Positions 1 through 12,700 of a DNA stretch of 64,000 nt are shown here, piece after piece. How positions within the stretch are numbered: the first letter of the stretch is position 1; every line of letters starts with the position of its first letter. Source of the DNA: Megamerina dolium. Its lineage: Eukaryota; Arthropoda; Insecta; Diptera; Megamerinidae. The stretch covers positions 31,513,547-31,577,546 of the forward strand of contig OY978527.1 of NCBI GenBank assembly GCA_963854835.1. The letters run 5' to 3'. The notes under the pieces are model-generated. The model ran no database searches. It saw only the letters and a program-made list of their open reading frames with translations, and was not told the origin of the DNA. A program made the position numbers and the translations under genes.

Positions 1-229
1 TTATCAGGCATGCTTTCATCCGACCATATTCTGCTTATGAGCTGGTGCATGCAGGCGAGCGGCTCATCGTCTCCGGTCTTAAACATTTCCGTGACGGCAG
101 AAAGAGGCTCCGTGATTTAAACCGCCACTCAGGTGATCTTCTCGAAGAATTTTCTAGTCTCATTCCTGTCGCCGCACATCTCTATCTCCTCACACTCGCG
201 TCTTTCTTGTTCTCTCTTCTTCTTTAACA
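1..229 (-). mobile_element. RTE-type LINE fragment (5'-truncated ORF piece)
   Basis: Read on the minus strand this matches two separate parts of the RTE-like LINE at 12590-14450: the region around 12690-12780 (charged coiled segment) and the region around 13030-13115 (start of the reverse transcriptase). About 200 bases between them are missing, so it is an internally deleted copy that runs off the left edge of the window. No intact reading frame remains. Confidence 0.75.
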
Positions 230-302
230 TGTAGTACTTGTTCTTCGTCGACGGTTTAACATTAGTATATAGTTGCTGGAAACGAATAAACAACCTTATG
301 AA
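230..302. repeat. 73-bp direct repeat, copy 1
   Basis: The stretch from TGTAGTACTTG to CAACCTTATGAA recurs at 1646-1718 with a single internal difference (AGTATATA versus AGTTTATA). The copies lie 1.4 kb apart in the same orientation. They could be the edges of a larger inserted unit or short remnants of terminal repeats. No coding potential is seen. Confidence 0.8.
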
Positions 303-699
303 CTTGATAAATATGTAATTTATAAGATATTATGTAATGAGTCAGACGAACATCAGACAACGAAATGGACATAATTAAAAGCCATTGAGAGCGTAAATGC
401 AGAGTTTAAAATCTAGAAAACAGGACAAATTCTGCAATCTGACATCACTGTGAACAATGTATAGGTTCATCGTAGGCAATAATGTAGTCAAATATGATAT
501 CTAAATCTCAAATGTCTTCAATCGTGTTTATACTAAAGATACAAAATATATTTTGAAAAGACCCAATTGTTTTTAATTTTATCCACGAAAAAACCATGAA
601 AAAACACAAAAATACAAATTTGTATCATGAGACAAATGACATTAGTATCTACCCGATGTTTATACGAAAGAGAACAGTTTCATAGTAATATACCACTAT
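303..699. other. AT-rich sequence without recognised features
   Basis: No coding frame, inverted repeat or known element is visible in this spacer between the 73-bp repeat and the first SINE. Confidence 0.5.
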
Positions 700-1085
700 G
701 GTTAGGTTAGGTTATGTGGCTGCCCTCTCTCTGAGAGGACACACTTAGGCCAGAAAGGCTCATTCTGATACCATCGAGTTTCTCTTCCAACACTGTTGTG
801 CCTGTTAAATTTGGACAGCATTAGAAGGGACCTACTTATATTAGCCGATTCAGAATGGCAGAACTCTTGTGACATCACTTTAACTTGGTTTTCTCACAGA
901 GCTCTTTTAAGAAGCATTTTTGGCAAATTGTTACTGCCGGAAAAATTCCCAATTCTTGTCAGCTGGTGGGTACCGTTCGAAAGAAAAATCTTTTCGATAT
1001 TAAATTTGTTATGCATCAGCCGGGGATTGAACCACGACCTACAGATCAGAAGGCTAACGCACTAACCACTGAGCTATGGCATCCG
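700..1085 (-). mobile_element. tRNA-derived SINE, tail type B
   Basis: On the minus strand it begins with a tRNA-like head (GCCATAGCTCAGTGGTTAG, an A-box-like segment, then a B-box-like GTGGTTCAATCCC). The shared body follows (CGAACGGTACCCACC, AAGTGATGTCACAAG, AGGTCCCTTCTAATGC). It ends in a distinct tail carrying TGTGTCCTCTCAGAGAGAG and a (CTAAC)n-like end. At least 14 more copies or fragments occur in this window. A tRNA gene is excluded because the body and tail always accompany the head and the head is diverged. Confidence 0.85.
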
Positions 1086-1089
1086 CAAT

Positions 1090-1645
1090 ACACCAATATA
1101 CAACAACAAGACTTTGTATTTTTAAACATGGAGACCACAAAAATACAATATACACATGATTTGTATTACCGTCTATCTTCAATGCTAAACTACGAGTATA
1201 TAAGATTGTAGCGATAGTAATCCATTCTTATTATGTTTTTGTTTTTCTAATTTAATGCCATAGCATCGTAATACTCTCTTATTGCTCACCCCCGTTTTGT
1301 TATACTAGATGTTATAGTATAACAATAATTTTGTAAATATTTTGCGCATTTCTACTTTTTAAAATACACGCTGTTTTTGTTTGTAGTATTGCTATAATGT
1401 TATGTACTCGCAGTTCAGTCATAATGCGTACATATAAGAAACTCTAAGTATATTTACAAAGAATCCCACAACATAAACGCCAACTGATCCTCCCATAGCA
1501 ATGCAATGCAAACAGGTTTGTCTGCATTTGTATTACTTGCACTCTTCAATGTGGTCACTGCTGCTTTTGCTGTTGCTAGTAGCTGCTAAGCTAGTTGTTT
1601 CATTTTTACCGAAGATGACTCAGTTATTTCTGGAATTCTGTGCAA
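1090..1645. other. AT-rich intergenic sequence
   Basis: Nothing recognisable. Open frames here are short and low in complexity, and no splice-flanked protein-like segment is seen. Confidence 0.4.
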
Positions 1646-1718
1646 TGTAGTACTTGTTCTTCGTCGACGGTTTAACATTAGTTTATAGTTGCTGGAAACG
1701 AATAAACAACCTTATGAA
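1646..1718. repeat. 73-bp direct repeat, copy 2
   Basis: Second copy of the 230-302 repeat, same orientation, 72 of 73 positions alike by eye. Confidence 0.8.
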
Positions 1719-2527
1719 ATAGAAATATTTTTAGTACTGAAATGTGTGTAATAATTGGAATAGTGATATGCGCAAATATAATTTAAATAATACATTTAAA
1801 AAAAAATTGCCAATGTGGAGTGGCGAACAACGATAATATTCATAGAAATTAGAAAAAAAAAATTACTTGTGTCGCTAGAAACCAGATTTTCGCATTCCTC
1901 TGTAATATCGGTTCCGATGTGATTGAATTTTAGAGTTGCTTTATTCTAATTCAATTGATCACAATATGTTCCTATCCATAGTATAATAGTACCACTTAAA
2001 GCAACAGAAGAGAGTAGATATGTATACTCTCAGAAATGAGGGAGAAGTAAAGAATAAACAATAAACACATACGGAAAGAAGGAAAAGTTGTGGGGGCGAA
2101 AACAATTTTGACAATACCATGATATTACTCGCGCAAGCCAAGAGAAAGGATTTCCGATTGTTTTAATTGATTAATTATACCTTGGCCTTGATCACTTTAA
2201 TAAGTGTAAAATAGTTTCTGTGTGGCAAACGTCTTAAAAAACGAATAACTTAAAAAAACGCAATTAAGGCGTAGTTAATTAAGTTGACTTAAATTAGGAC
2301 TACTATTGTGAAGTTGGATCACTACGCATATGTATAATTTATTTTAACACGTTGTCTCCCATTTTTGTTTACAACTATTTAATATATGGATATCAATTAA
2401 TTTAATGCTTAATGGTTTATATTCATGTTTTAGCACTGCTATATTTATTGGTGTGCGACACCAAAATATTGTTACACTCTTTTATTTCGACAACAACGAT
2501 TAGCGTTGTTAATAAGCGCTTTTATTT
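1719..2527. other. AT-rich intergenic sequence
   Basis: Nothing recognisable on either strand. Confidence 0.4.
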
Positions 2528-2622
2528 CTGCACCCACTAATTATTACTTTATTTTGGGGATGCGAAGCGAACAAGAAGTCAACGATAAATCCTTTAACCT
2601 GCCAAGCGTAGCGGTATCTGAA
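2528..2622. repeat. Dispersed ~95-bp repeat, copy 1
   Basis: The segment from CACCCACTAATTATT through GCGAAGCGAACAAGAAG to AAGCGTAGCGGTATCTG recurs at 5897-5983 with only a few differences. The second copy abuts the head of a SINE. The family is not recognised. Confidence 0.7.
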
Positions 2623-2799
2623 ATTTCAAATGAGTGCAGATTAGCACACCCTAACGAACAAAAAAAAAAACATAATTTTGTGAATATAACCAACCAAATT
2701 ATTTTTTGTCGGCAACGCCCATATAAGGCGTAGCTCAAGGTCAAAGTTCAAATTTGTGATAGAAATTACTCAATAAATTCGAACTTTTTTACAATAGGG

Positions 2800-3200
2800 G
2801 TATATAGATATATAACATTTTATACCTATTTTTCACATTTTAAAAGTTACAATGCCATGCCAATTATAATGGGGTTTAAGAAATATATTTTAAAAAATGT
2901 TTATGTATTTTAATATTTTTTTAAGTTGATACTTTTTCAATATGGACGGTTTTCAATACCTGTGTCTTCAAATTTAGTTTCGTGACAAACAGTATTTTAG
3001 GATGCCTTTTTTGATAGAAAAAAAAAACCTTACATGACCGACGCCGGCTCGCGACTATCGGTATTTTAGGATAAAAGTCTCCTTTGATCGCCGGCGTTCG
3101 GACGGACGCAAAAAAAATATAACCCTTATAGGCCCGAACACGGCTTCGCGACCGTCAGTAATTTATTATATTTGCATTTTTATATATTTTTTTTAAATGA
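2800..3200 (+). repeat. Dispersed AT-rich repeat with GC-rich CCGGC patches, copy 1
   Basis: The stretch around 2810-2950 (AAAATGTTTATGTATTTTAA, TTTTTTAAGTTGATACTT) matches the reverse complement of 40790-40935. Both copies are followed by GC-rich patches with CCGGC/GGCCCGAACA-like motifs next to ATAACCCTTATAGG. Probably an unclassified interspersed repeat. It ends about 200 bp upstream of the gbb start codon. Confidence 0.55.
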
Positions 3201-3411
3201 TGGTATTGTCATGAAATATATAGGCCCGCAGTTTTATTTAAAAAATTGCCGGGAAAGTTCGTCCACATGAAACCAGTATGAAACATTTTTATGATGAAAT
3301 TATCAAATACCACAATATCAATAACAGACGCCAATAATTTCAGGATGCGATGTACAAAAAATTGCCGGTAAAGTATTGTGTGAAAGTGTAATGAACTGAG
3401 AATTGGTAATC

Positions 3412-3728
3412 ATGAAGTTTCGCAAAGTGTTAAGCAACTATAAAGAAGACCACCGTAAGATTTCCTGTGATCAAATGATTAAAACAAAAATGCATTTCTT
3501 GTTATTGACACATTTACTAGTGCTGATATTATGTCTAAGTGATGTATTTCCGTTTACGGCATTTGTACATGCTAGTCAATCAGGTGTATACATTGATAAT
3601 GGTGTTGATCAAACCATTATGCATCGTCTCCTGGATGAGGATGATAAAATGGACGTTTCCTACGAAATACTACAGTTCTTGGGGTTATCGGATAGACCTA
3701 AACATAAACATGGACATCTATCACTTAG
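3412..3728 (+). CDS. gbb: gbb exon 1: signal peptide and start of prodomain
   Basis: Encodes residues 1-105 plus two bases of codon 106. It has a basic N-terminus, the hydrophobic run [17 protein letters not shown], then a prodomain start that aligns with the known Gbb prodomain ([21 protein letters not shown]). The donor is TTAG|GTATTT. Three in-frame ATGs precede the hydrophobic core, so the start is uncertain by up to 26 residues. Confidence 0.93.
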
Positions 3729-6700
3729 GTATTTACATTTTTTATTTACATCTACTATGTCGTTTTTTTCCATACAAAAATAAGATTAATTCAAAAATAT
3801 ATCGACATTAATTCATTATTTTTGCATTGAAATCGACACGAAAATTTATTTTAAAATTATGTCAACTATATATAATTTATTTCACGCAAAATGATTTTCA
3901 TATTCAACTGTTATTAGAATTATTTTTTGCTATATGACCTAGATACATTCCGTAAAAGTTGGCTGTAAAATGAAAAACCGTATAACGAATTAATTATTTT
4001 CGACATTAATTCATTTGATATTTATCCATCACGCTAACCTATCAGCATAGTGTTTGAGTATTACAACGAAACGTGTTTTGCGTGTTAAATTTTTTACAGT
4101 ATTAGAAGGGACCTACTTATTTTAGCCGGTTCCGAACGGCAAAACCCTTGCGACATCACTTCTTCTGAGCTTTGTCACAGAGTTCCTTTAGAAGCTTTTT
4201 CATGGCAAGTTGTTACTGTCGGAAGAATTACCAATTGCTTGCCGACAGGTGGGTTCCGTTCGAAAGAAAAATCTTTTCGATATTAAATTTGTTACACATG
4301 AGCCGGGGGTTGATCCACGACCTACAGATCAGAAGGCCAACACACTAACCACTGAGCCAGCGAAGCATTGATGTCGATGTTAATTAAAAAAATTAATAAA
4401 TTCGCCTCATTGTGGGCAGTTTCAAAATCGTCTTCGGTATGAACTCTAATTCAATTCTCACTGATTCCCCCATCCGTTTGAGTGACGGTAATTGGGCTAG
4501 AAGCAACTGTGAGAAGGGTTTGGCTTTTGCAAACCACCTAAAAAGTGTGTTTACACCCAATCCACCCTCTTCACAGTCCTCATTACCAAAATTATCTTCT
4601 CAACCTTGCTCAATAACGCACAAAATTAAAAAAAAGGACATATTCAAAGCAATTTATAAAGATTTAAACCCAAAAAAATCACCTGGTCCAGATAAAATTA
4701 CCGGTAAAATGATAAAAGAGCTACCTCCGGCTTCAGTAATTCATCTGATGCACATTTTCAATGCTATCCTTTGTATTAAACACTATCCCAAATGCTGGAA
4801 AACTTCAAAAATTATTATGATAGCAAAACCAGGAAAAGACCCTACAAAAGTTGCATCGTACAGACCTATCAGCCTCCTGCCTCTACTTTCTAAAGTATTC
4901 GAAAAGCTACTTGTCATGAATATAACTCCATTTATTAATCTCAACCAACTGATTCCTCAACATCAGTTTGGATTTAGAAAACAGCACGGCACAATAGAAC
5001 AAGTCCACCGCATTGTAACTCTGATAAGGAACACTTTTGAAGAAAAAAAGTATTGCTCAGCTGTCTTTCTTGATATCACTCAAGCTTTCGATAAAGTATG
5101 GCACGATGGCCTTATTTACAAACTCAAACTATTACTGCCTGCAAATGTCTCCTCATTGCTTAGTAGCTACCTCACGAAAAGACAATTTCTCGTACATCAC
5201 AAGGATTATACAACAAATCCATTGGATATTCACGCTGGCGTTCCTCAAGGAAGCGTTTTGGGCCCCTTACTGTATCTCTTATACACTACAGATATGCCCA
5301 GCAATAACTATACATTTATATCGACCTTTGCAGATGATACAGCAATATTGTGCTCTCGCTCTAACCCCATAGAAGCTACTAAACTCCTGCAGACTCATAT
5401 CGATTCTCTCGAAATCTGGCTAGCAAAATGGCGTATAAAAGTCAATGAATCAAAGAGCGTACATGTAACCTTCACGCTAAGGCCAGATACATGTCCCCAC
5501 TTAAAATTAATGGCCAATCAGTTCCACAATGTTCCTCAACAAAGTACTTGGGTATTCACCTCGACAGAAGGCTGACCTGGAAAAATCACATTTCTGATTA
5601 CAGGTTGGTAGGTTGGTTAGTTATTGCGGCTGTCTTCTCTGAGAAACTCTATATGAGATGACACACTTAGGCCAGAAAGACTCGTGACGTACTTATGTTA
5701 GCCAGTCCCGAACGGCGTAATTTTTGTGATATTAATTTTCCCGTGTTTTGTCACAATGTTATTAAGAAGCTTTTCCATGGCAAATTCTTACTTCTGGAAG
5801 AAAGAAAAATGTTTTCGATATTAAAAATGTCGCCCCAGCCGTAGATTGAACAACCTACGGTCAAGAAGGTTAAGTATTAGCCACTGAGTTACAGCACCCA
5901 CTAATTATTATTTTATTTTGGGCATGCGAAGCGAACAAGAAGTCAACGATAAATCCTTTAACCTGCCAAGCGTAGCGGTATGTGAAATTTAACTTCTTTC
6001 CTTACACCAAAATTTGATCTCTTCTCTTCTGTTTGCTTGACTTACCCGAGCCATTGCAGCCGCTGAATTTCAATGCTAGTACCTTGTGAATTTCAATGGT
6101 TGTACCTTATCCGGTATTCACCAAGAAACTTCTCATAATGGGTTGAGAGTGTTTAAGCTTCTGCGATGTGAAAACAGACATAATGGGAGGATAATATTGT
6201 GTGATTTTCGTTGGGTAGAAGGCTAGACTTCTGTTTACTTAACCCGAGGTACAATAGTAAACGAAGTTCTATACTACTTCGAAACTGTAGTTATCTACAG
6301 TAACGTGTTGTCTTAAATGATGATACTTTTTTTGTTGACACCAGCCAATTCATTTTTCTCTCGTTCACTGTAGGAGAAATTAGACGTGAATCTCTTTCCA
6401 ATTCAGAGAACATTGCATTGCATCAATTATGTTAAAGATATTGACGCCAGCAGCCACTTTAATGGATGGATAGTGTCATTGTGTCGTAAATTAGCAGGTC
6501 TTTGAGTATTAAATGAAGGAGAAGCCTGTCCCAATATTGACTACATAACGAGTGCTATGAAACCTCATCCTAAAAGTCTGTGTTTTGCAGGAATACCGAA
6601 TGCAGACAAAGTTTCTTTGTAGGAATACCTTATCGGGATGTCGGAAGCGACTTGATAATCGATAAATAGGTGATGTGTGTCCATTTGTTCTTCTTATATT

Positions 6701-9700
6701 TTCTCCAGGATTTGGCGTACTGTCAAAATCTGGTCTATGAACAGCTGTTGGAATAATTAGCTCCGTAGTTCAGTGGTTAGTGTGTTCGTCTTCTGATCTG
6801 TAGGTCGTGGTTCAATACCAGGCTGATGCATAACAAATTTAATATCGAAAAGATTTTTCTTTCGAACGGTACCCACCTGTCGGCAAGCAATTGGTAATTC
6901 TTCCGACAGTAACAACTTGCCATGAAAAAGCTTCTAAAAAGAACTCTGTGACAAAGCTCAGAAAAAGTGATGTCACAAGTGTTCTGCCGTTCGGAACCGG
7001 CTAAAATAAGTAGGTCCATTCTAATACTGTCCAAAATTTAAGACGCACAACAGTAATGGAAGAGAAGCTCGGCCAATGAGCCCTTTGGGGCTTTAAGTTG
7101 CACATATTTATTTTTTTTTAGTTATATTTTTAATTTCATTTGTAGTCACTTGCTACTACTTCTTCGCGTGCTCAGGACAGCTGGACTGTTAGTGATCGGT
7201 CACCGGTTCGTACGTTATACGGACGTGCCCCACGGTCGGTTAGGCGGGTAAGTGGGCCGTGGGATTTTGAACGAAAAAAAAGATCGTGTCATCATAATCT
7301 TTTAAAACACTAGCCTGCAAAAAAGACACATTTTGTATTTTATTTGTATTTTCGACGAGACCATTTTATTGAACATGTTTCTATAAAATAATATTTTATG
7401 AATAATATATGAATATTTTTTACCAAAAAATTTGATTTTTTGGTAAAAAAAAGTATATATACCAAATGAGACGTTTCTCATCAATATGGTTGGCTTTCGA
7501 TTTGACGATGGCCGCACTAACTATGGGCCTTCTTTAGACCAATTTTTTGAGTTTTTCTGATTGTAGTTGTTGCCAAGCCCGCTGAAGACATTCCCACAAA
7601 TGATATTCGTTGGTTGGACACAATTTTCGAACCTCTCAGTTGAGCTCATCCCATAATAATTCATTGACCACCCCAACCGCGTAGAGCGATTGAGGTGGTC
7701 ATTCCATTAATTGAAGAGTGCCGCTGCCTTCTTTCGATTTGATGTAGTTTAGTTTGTGCAAAGGTTGGATGTGTGTTCAGGGTTATTATCATGCTGAAAC
7801 ACGAATCCCTCATCTATCAAACCGACGCCATATGGAATAACATTGTTCTGAAGTATTCGGTGATACAGAAAAAAGTCGTTCATTTAACTTGAAGGACCAC
7901 CCTAACGTATATATACATGTATATCAAATGTAAAATTATGGTACAAAACAATATAGGTGGCATTATTACATCATCTACTTAGCCTTATGTTGGGGTGTCA
8001 ATTGATGATTTCAGATTTTGATTGTTCCAACGATATATTTGTCGTTGTAAGAAATAAGAAATAAGAAATGATTTCTAAAATGAACACTTACAGTCGGCAG
8101 TCAGCACTCGTTGTTGCAATCACACCGTTTTTATTAGCAAAATCTTGTAGCCACCCACTCGTTTTTGTATTTTTTTGCACATCTGTGCGCAATCTACTTT
8201 AGAGGAAGGTTCAAATACATGTGATTTTAGTTGTAGGTTGTCATTTAATTACCACCATCTGAAACGGGTGCGTCTTGTGTCAAAGGCAATGGTGAATAGT
8301 GATGCTCAAAACTGAGAAGCCGGAACTAGAGAACTGGGTCCTCTGATAAACCGACCATTCCAGGTCCTATAAGAACCAAAAATCGGTTTAGGAGAAGCGA
8401 AAAATAACTCCAAACAACTGAAAAACCATTCCAAAAGAAATGAACACGGTTCCTACGGAACCGAAAATCATCAACAGCAATAGAAGCAAAAACGATTAAA
8501 ACAAAAAACAGAAGAAAAATTTACAAATCTCTGTTTTGCTCAGAAACATACATTAAAGTACCGCTAGTTCGCAGCTCAATTCTGTTTTCTATTGGATCTA
8601 TAAGTATGTTTTAAAAGATTGTTTCCTGATTGAGATTTTATTTTAAGAAATTTCTATAATATATTTTATTCAAAGTATTTTACTTCAGAAGCTACAACTT
8701 TTTCCCATCTTTGAGGGAGCTCATGAATTCCATCCCAATTGCACCGATCATCTTTTGCGGCTAAGAACTTATCGACGCAATTTTAGACACCTTTGACTGA
8801 AATGAAGCGTATTCCGAATGCATGTTGCCTTTAGTTCATATGGAACCTAATTTCCCATTTTCTGGATCATACCCTTGTTCCCATGCATTGAAATTACTTG
8901 TTGATTCACTCCCAATGATTCAGCAAGCTCCTTTTGGGTTTGACTTGACTATACGACCAATAGAGCCTCAAATTCACTACTTTTGAAGCATTTAAAGCAA
9001 AATGCACAGGTTCAAATTGATGAAGTATGTTCTCCATAAGCCTCATACATAAGCCCCCGCTGCACCGTTCTTCAGGTGAAAACAGGGGTTTTGTAGGCAC
9101 ATAGTCGTAGCTAAAAAAATATGTTGTTTACACTTCGAAAAAATGATACATACTGTTTTCAATAGCCTATTGATGACACTTCAACATGGAGATAGTTGCC
9201 ACATTATCCGATACAATTTAATACTACTTGCGACCTCTGTTGAAAATCCCTTAAATTTTACTTGTACGCCCAATATATTTTATTTTTATTAAATTTACGC
9301 ATTTGTTTATTATTTTTTCACTTTATAGCAAAAATATAAAAAAATTTAATTTTTGTAAAAACTTTGCAGTTTAATGAATGATATGTGTATCAAACGAGCT
9401 TGGCAGTTGAGTAAAATACTACTTGAGATTTTTCTGAAGAAAAAATGAGAGAAAATTAATTTGAAAATTTATCCTTAAATATCCTTGAAGAAAAACCAAA
9501 TATTTTCTCAAAAAAACAAAAATTCATGTTAATAGCTACCATTTTATCTCCCCAGCGCAGAAATTTTAATTTTATCCGATTACTAGTTTGGTGTAAAACA
9601 ACATTAAGCCACTTATATAATTTTTTATAAAGAGGTTATTGTAAACGTTTGTTTTACATCGAACTAGTAGCCGATCCGTTAGTAAAATTACCGTCAGTTT

Positions 9701-12700
9701 TAAGTTTCATTTGTGTCTGCGGATTTTTAAACCATCTTTCAGTTGTGAAATTTCAAAAGTGGAGTGGCGTTAAAGTTAAACAATAAGTGTAATTAACCAA
9801 ACCGAGGAACCAGAGGATTGGTTAATTTTCATCGAAGAAAAGATATCATTTTTTTCTGTGTTATTTTCAAAATTAGTGGGGATCATGTCCAGAACGCGTA
9901 TGCAGGTCGGTCCAGGTTGGGAAGGCCACACCCAAGAAAACAGAGGAATGCCATCATCCGGATGGGTGAGTCTGAAGTGAGTCTTTACGTGTCAAAATTG
10001 TGTAGATGTGTTTGTTTTTGAGTTGACCTTGGTTGGCTTGATTGTTCATCCATTGTGTTGTCTTGGCGGTGTTGCGTCTTATTTTAGAAGATCACAACAT
10101 TTACTTAAATACCCTTAATTTCTAAGACTTTCTTTTATCCGGCTGATGGATAACAAATTTACTATCGAAAGATTTTTCCTTCGAACGATACCCACCTGTC
10201 GGCAAGCAATTGGCAATTCTTCCGGCAGTAACAATATGCCATGGAAAAGCTTCTAAAAGAACTCTGCGACAAAGCTCAGAAAAAGTGATGTCGCAAGAAT
10301 TCTGCCGTTCGGAACCGGCTAAAATAAGTAGGTCCCTTCTAATACTGTCCAAAATTTAAGACGCACAACAGTAATGGAAGAGAAGCTCGGCCAACAAGCC
10401 CTTCGGGGCTTTAAGTGCCACATATTTATTTTTTTAATTGCTGTTTGCCCACTGTAATATAAGATTTTTTTTTATGTTACCAATCATGTTGCAAACAAGG
10501 CACTGATAAAGAAAAAGAAACTCTTAGCTCTTTAAAACAACTATTTTAAATCAATCATATTATAATTGTAAGAAATATTAAATAAATAACTTAAAAGAAA
10601 TTATTAGTTTTACATTGCACAAACGTAATAAATCCTTTTTTTTGCGATTTGAGTTTTTTCAATTTTTGTATTCTCCGGACCGTAATTTATTACAATGTAC
10701 AGTGGCTCACAGCTTATTTCGTACAGTGTATATATTTTTATGTAAATGGCTGTAACATCGAAACTAAAAAACTTATCGATAAGTTTTGAATGTAGATGTC
10801 TGTGTATGTGTTTAGTAAACCTAATAAGAAAACGGGGAACCCCAAAAATTGTTCTTTTTGTCATGCAAGAGAGAAAAACTATTGATCAGCTGATTTTCAG
10901 CTCACATCTTATTTCGTACACAAACTTCAATGTAAGTAAGTTTCATTCTGCCGCGCAGTTACAAAGTTTTTTTGAATTGTATGAGTTTTTGGACCTTTTT
11001 AACTATTATAACAATTTTTATTATTCTTATTTTAAATAGTTAAAGTGCTGTAAATTAAACATTTAGCGTTATGGGTCGTCGTACAACGATGGAACAGCGT
11101 AAACTGGTAATTAACCATTTTAGGAAAGGTCAGAGTGTGCGAAAAATTGCTGAAATGACAAATTTAAGTGCCTCAACTGTCCAATACATCATTCAACGCT
11201 TCATTCGCGAAAATCGGTTGGAGAACAAGGGCAGAGAAGCACCTAATAAGATTTTCAACGCATCAGACGAGCGTTATATTGTACGAAAAATTAAGAAAAA
11301 TCCAAAGTTATCCACTCCGAAGTTGGCTGCAGAGGTTCAGCGTGAAATAGGAAAATCATCCAGTGCTGAAACTGTCCGACGTGTGCTGCGCAATCATGAC
11401 TTGAACGGTCGAGTAGCCCGAAAGAAACCATTCATTTCGAAAATGAATATACAACGCCGACTTGACTTCGACAAAGAGCATATTATTAATACTCCTGCGT
11501 TCTGGAATACCGTTATTTTCGCGGATGAGTCTAAGTTTAATATTTTTGGCTCGGAAGGAATGTCATATGTTTGGCGTAAAGCGAATACCGAGCTAAACAA
11601 GGAGAACCTTAAGCCCACAGTGAAGCATGGTGGCGGTAGCGTGATGGTTTGGGCCTGTATGTCAGCAGCCGGAGTAGGTGAATTGGTTTTTATTGAGGGA
11701 ACAATGGACAAAATGAAGTACCTCGAGATTCTGAAAAACAATTTACTTCAAAGTGCAGACAAACTGGGTTTGCGGGAAGAATTTCGGTACTACCAAGATA
11801 ATGACCCAAAACATAAATCTGGGATTGTGCAATCTTGGCTTATTTGGAACTGCCCACACTTGATGTCTCCACCACCACAGTCACCTGACATGAATGTGAT
11901 TGAAAATCTTTGGTCTATTTTGGACAATAAAATAAGAACACACAAGATTTCTAATAAGCAAGACCTAAAGAAGGTACTGATGGAGGAATGGAAAAAAATC
12001 ACACCAGACATCACTCAAAAATTGGTGGATTCAATGCCAAATAGACTCCAAGCTATCATTAACGCTAAGGGATGTCATACTAAATATTAAAATCAACTTA
12101 CTTTGTTTTTAGTTTGAACTTAAAGAGACTGTACGAAATAAGCTGTGACATGAATTTTCCTATTTTATTCTTATTTTATTTTTTTATAGTGTCAAACACT
12201 AAAATTTTGAAAAAGTAAATTTTGGAAAATAAAAAACAAACCTTCCTTTCAAAAATGGCATTTATATTTTGTTCAAATTTTTGCTATATTAGGAATTACG
12301 ACTGCAGCAATTTTTAAACTGTCACTGTACGAAATAAGCTGGGAGCCACTGTATACTGAAGACAATCGATCAATTATGAAGTTAAAATTCCGCGCACATT
12401 AACCTTGTGTTAAAGATCGTTCTCGATTGCCAACAATTCTGCGAAATATTGTAGATTTATCACGTTTTGTCAAGTCACTACGCATTTAACAATATTTTGA
12501 CTTCTAACTAACAAAGCTCATAACATCGCACTTCATTTTCAATCTATGTACAAAGTACTTTGAATGTTTAATAATAAAAACAAAACAGAAAACTCCTGCG
12601 TGCAGGCGCAACGTGAACTGTTAAGGAGCGGTACAGGGAGAAATGGAGTGCAGAGAGACGTCTTTTCAGGCGCCAGAAGAGGGAGTTGGAAAGACGCGAG

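Noticed and set aside
700..720. TTAGG-like units suggesting telomeric repeat
   Set aside because: They are the (CTAAC)n-like end of the type B SINE tail and occur only there.
3729..3783. Read-through of gbb exon 1 to the stop at 3783
   Set aside because: Sequence after the GT at 3729 is not prodomain-like, whereas splicing to 15658 restores a perfect match to the family.
10746..11039. 97-codon + strand frame upstream of the Tc1 transposase, also present in the second copy (51801-52100)
   Set aside because: Both copies are nearly identical DNA, so shared openness proves nothing, and it overlaps the left inverted repeat region.
11394..11741. 115-codon minus-strand frame inside the Tc1 transposase (also 52455-52802)
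   Set aside because: Opposite-strand shadow of the transposase; no domain of its own.
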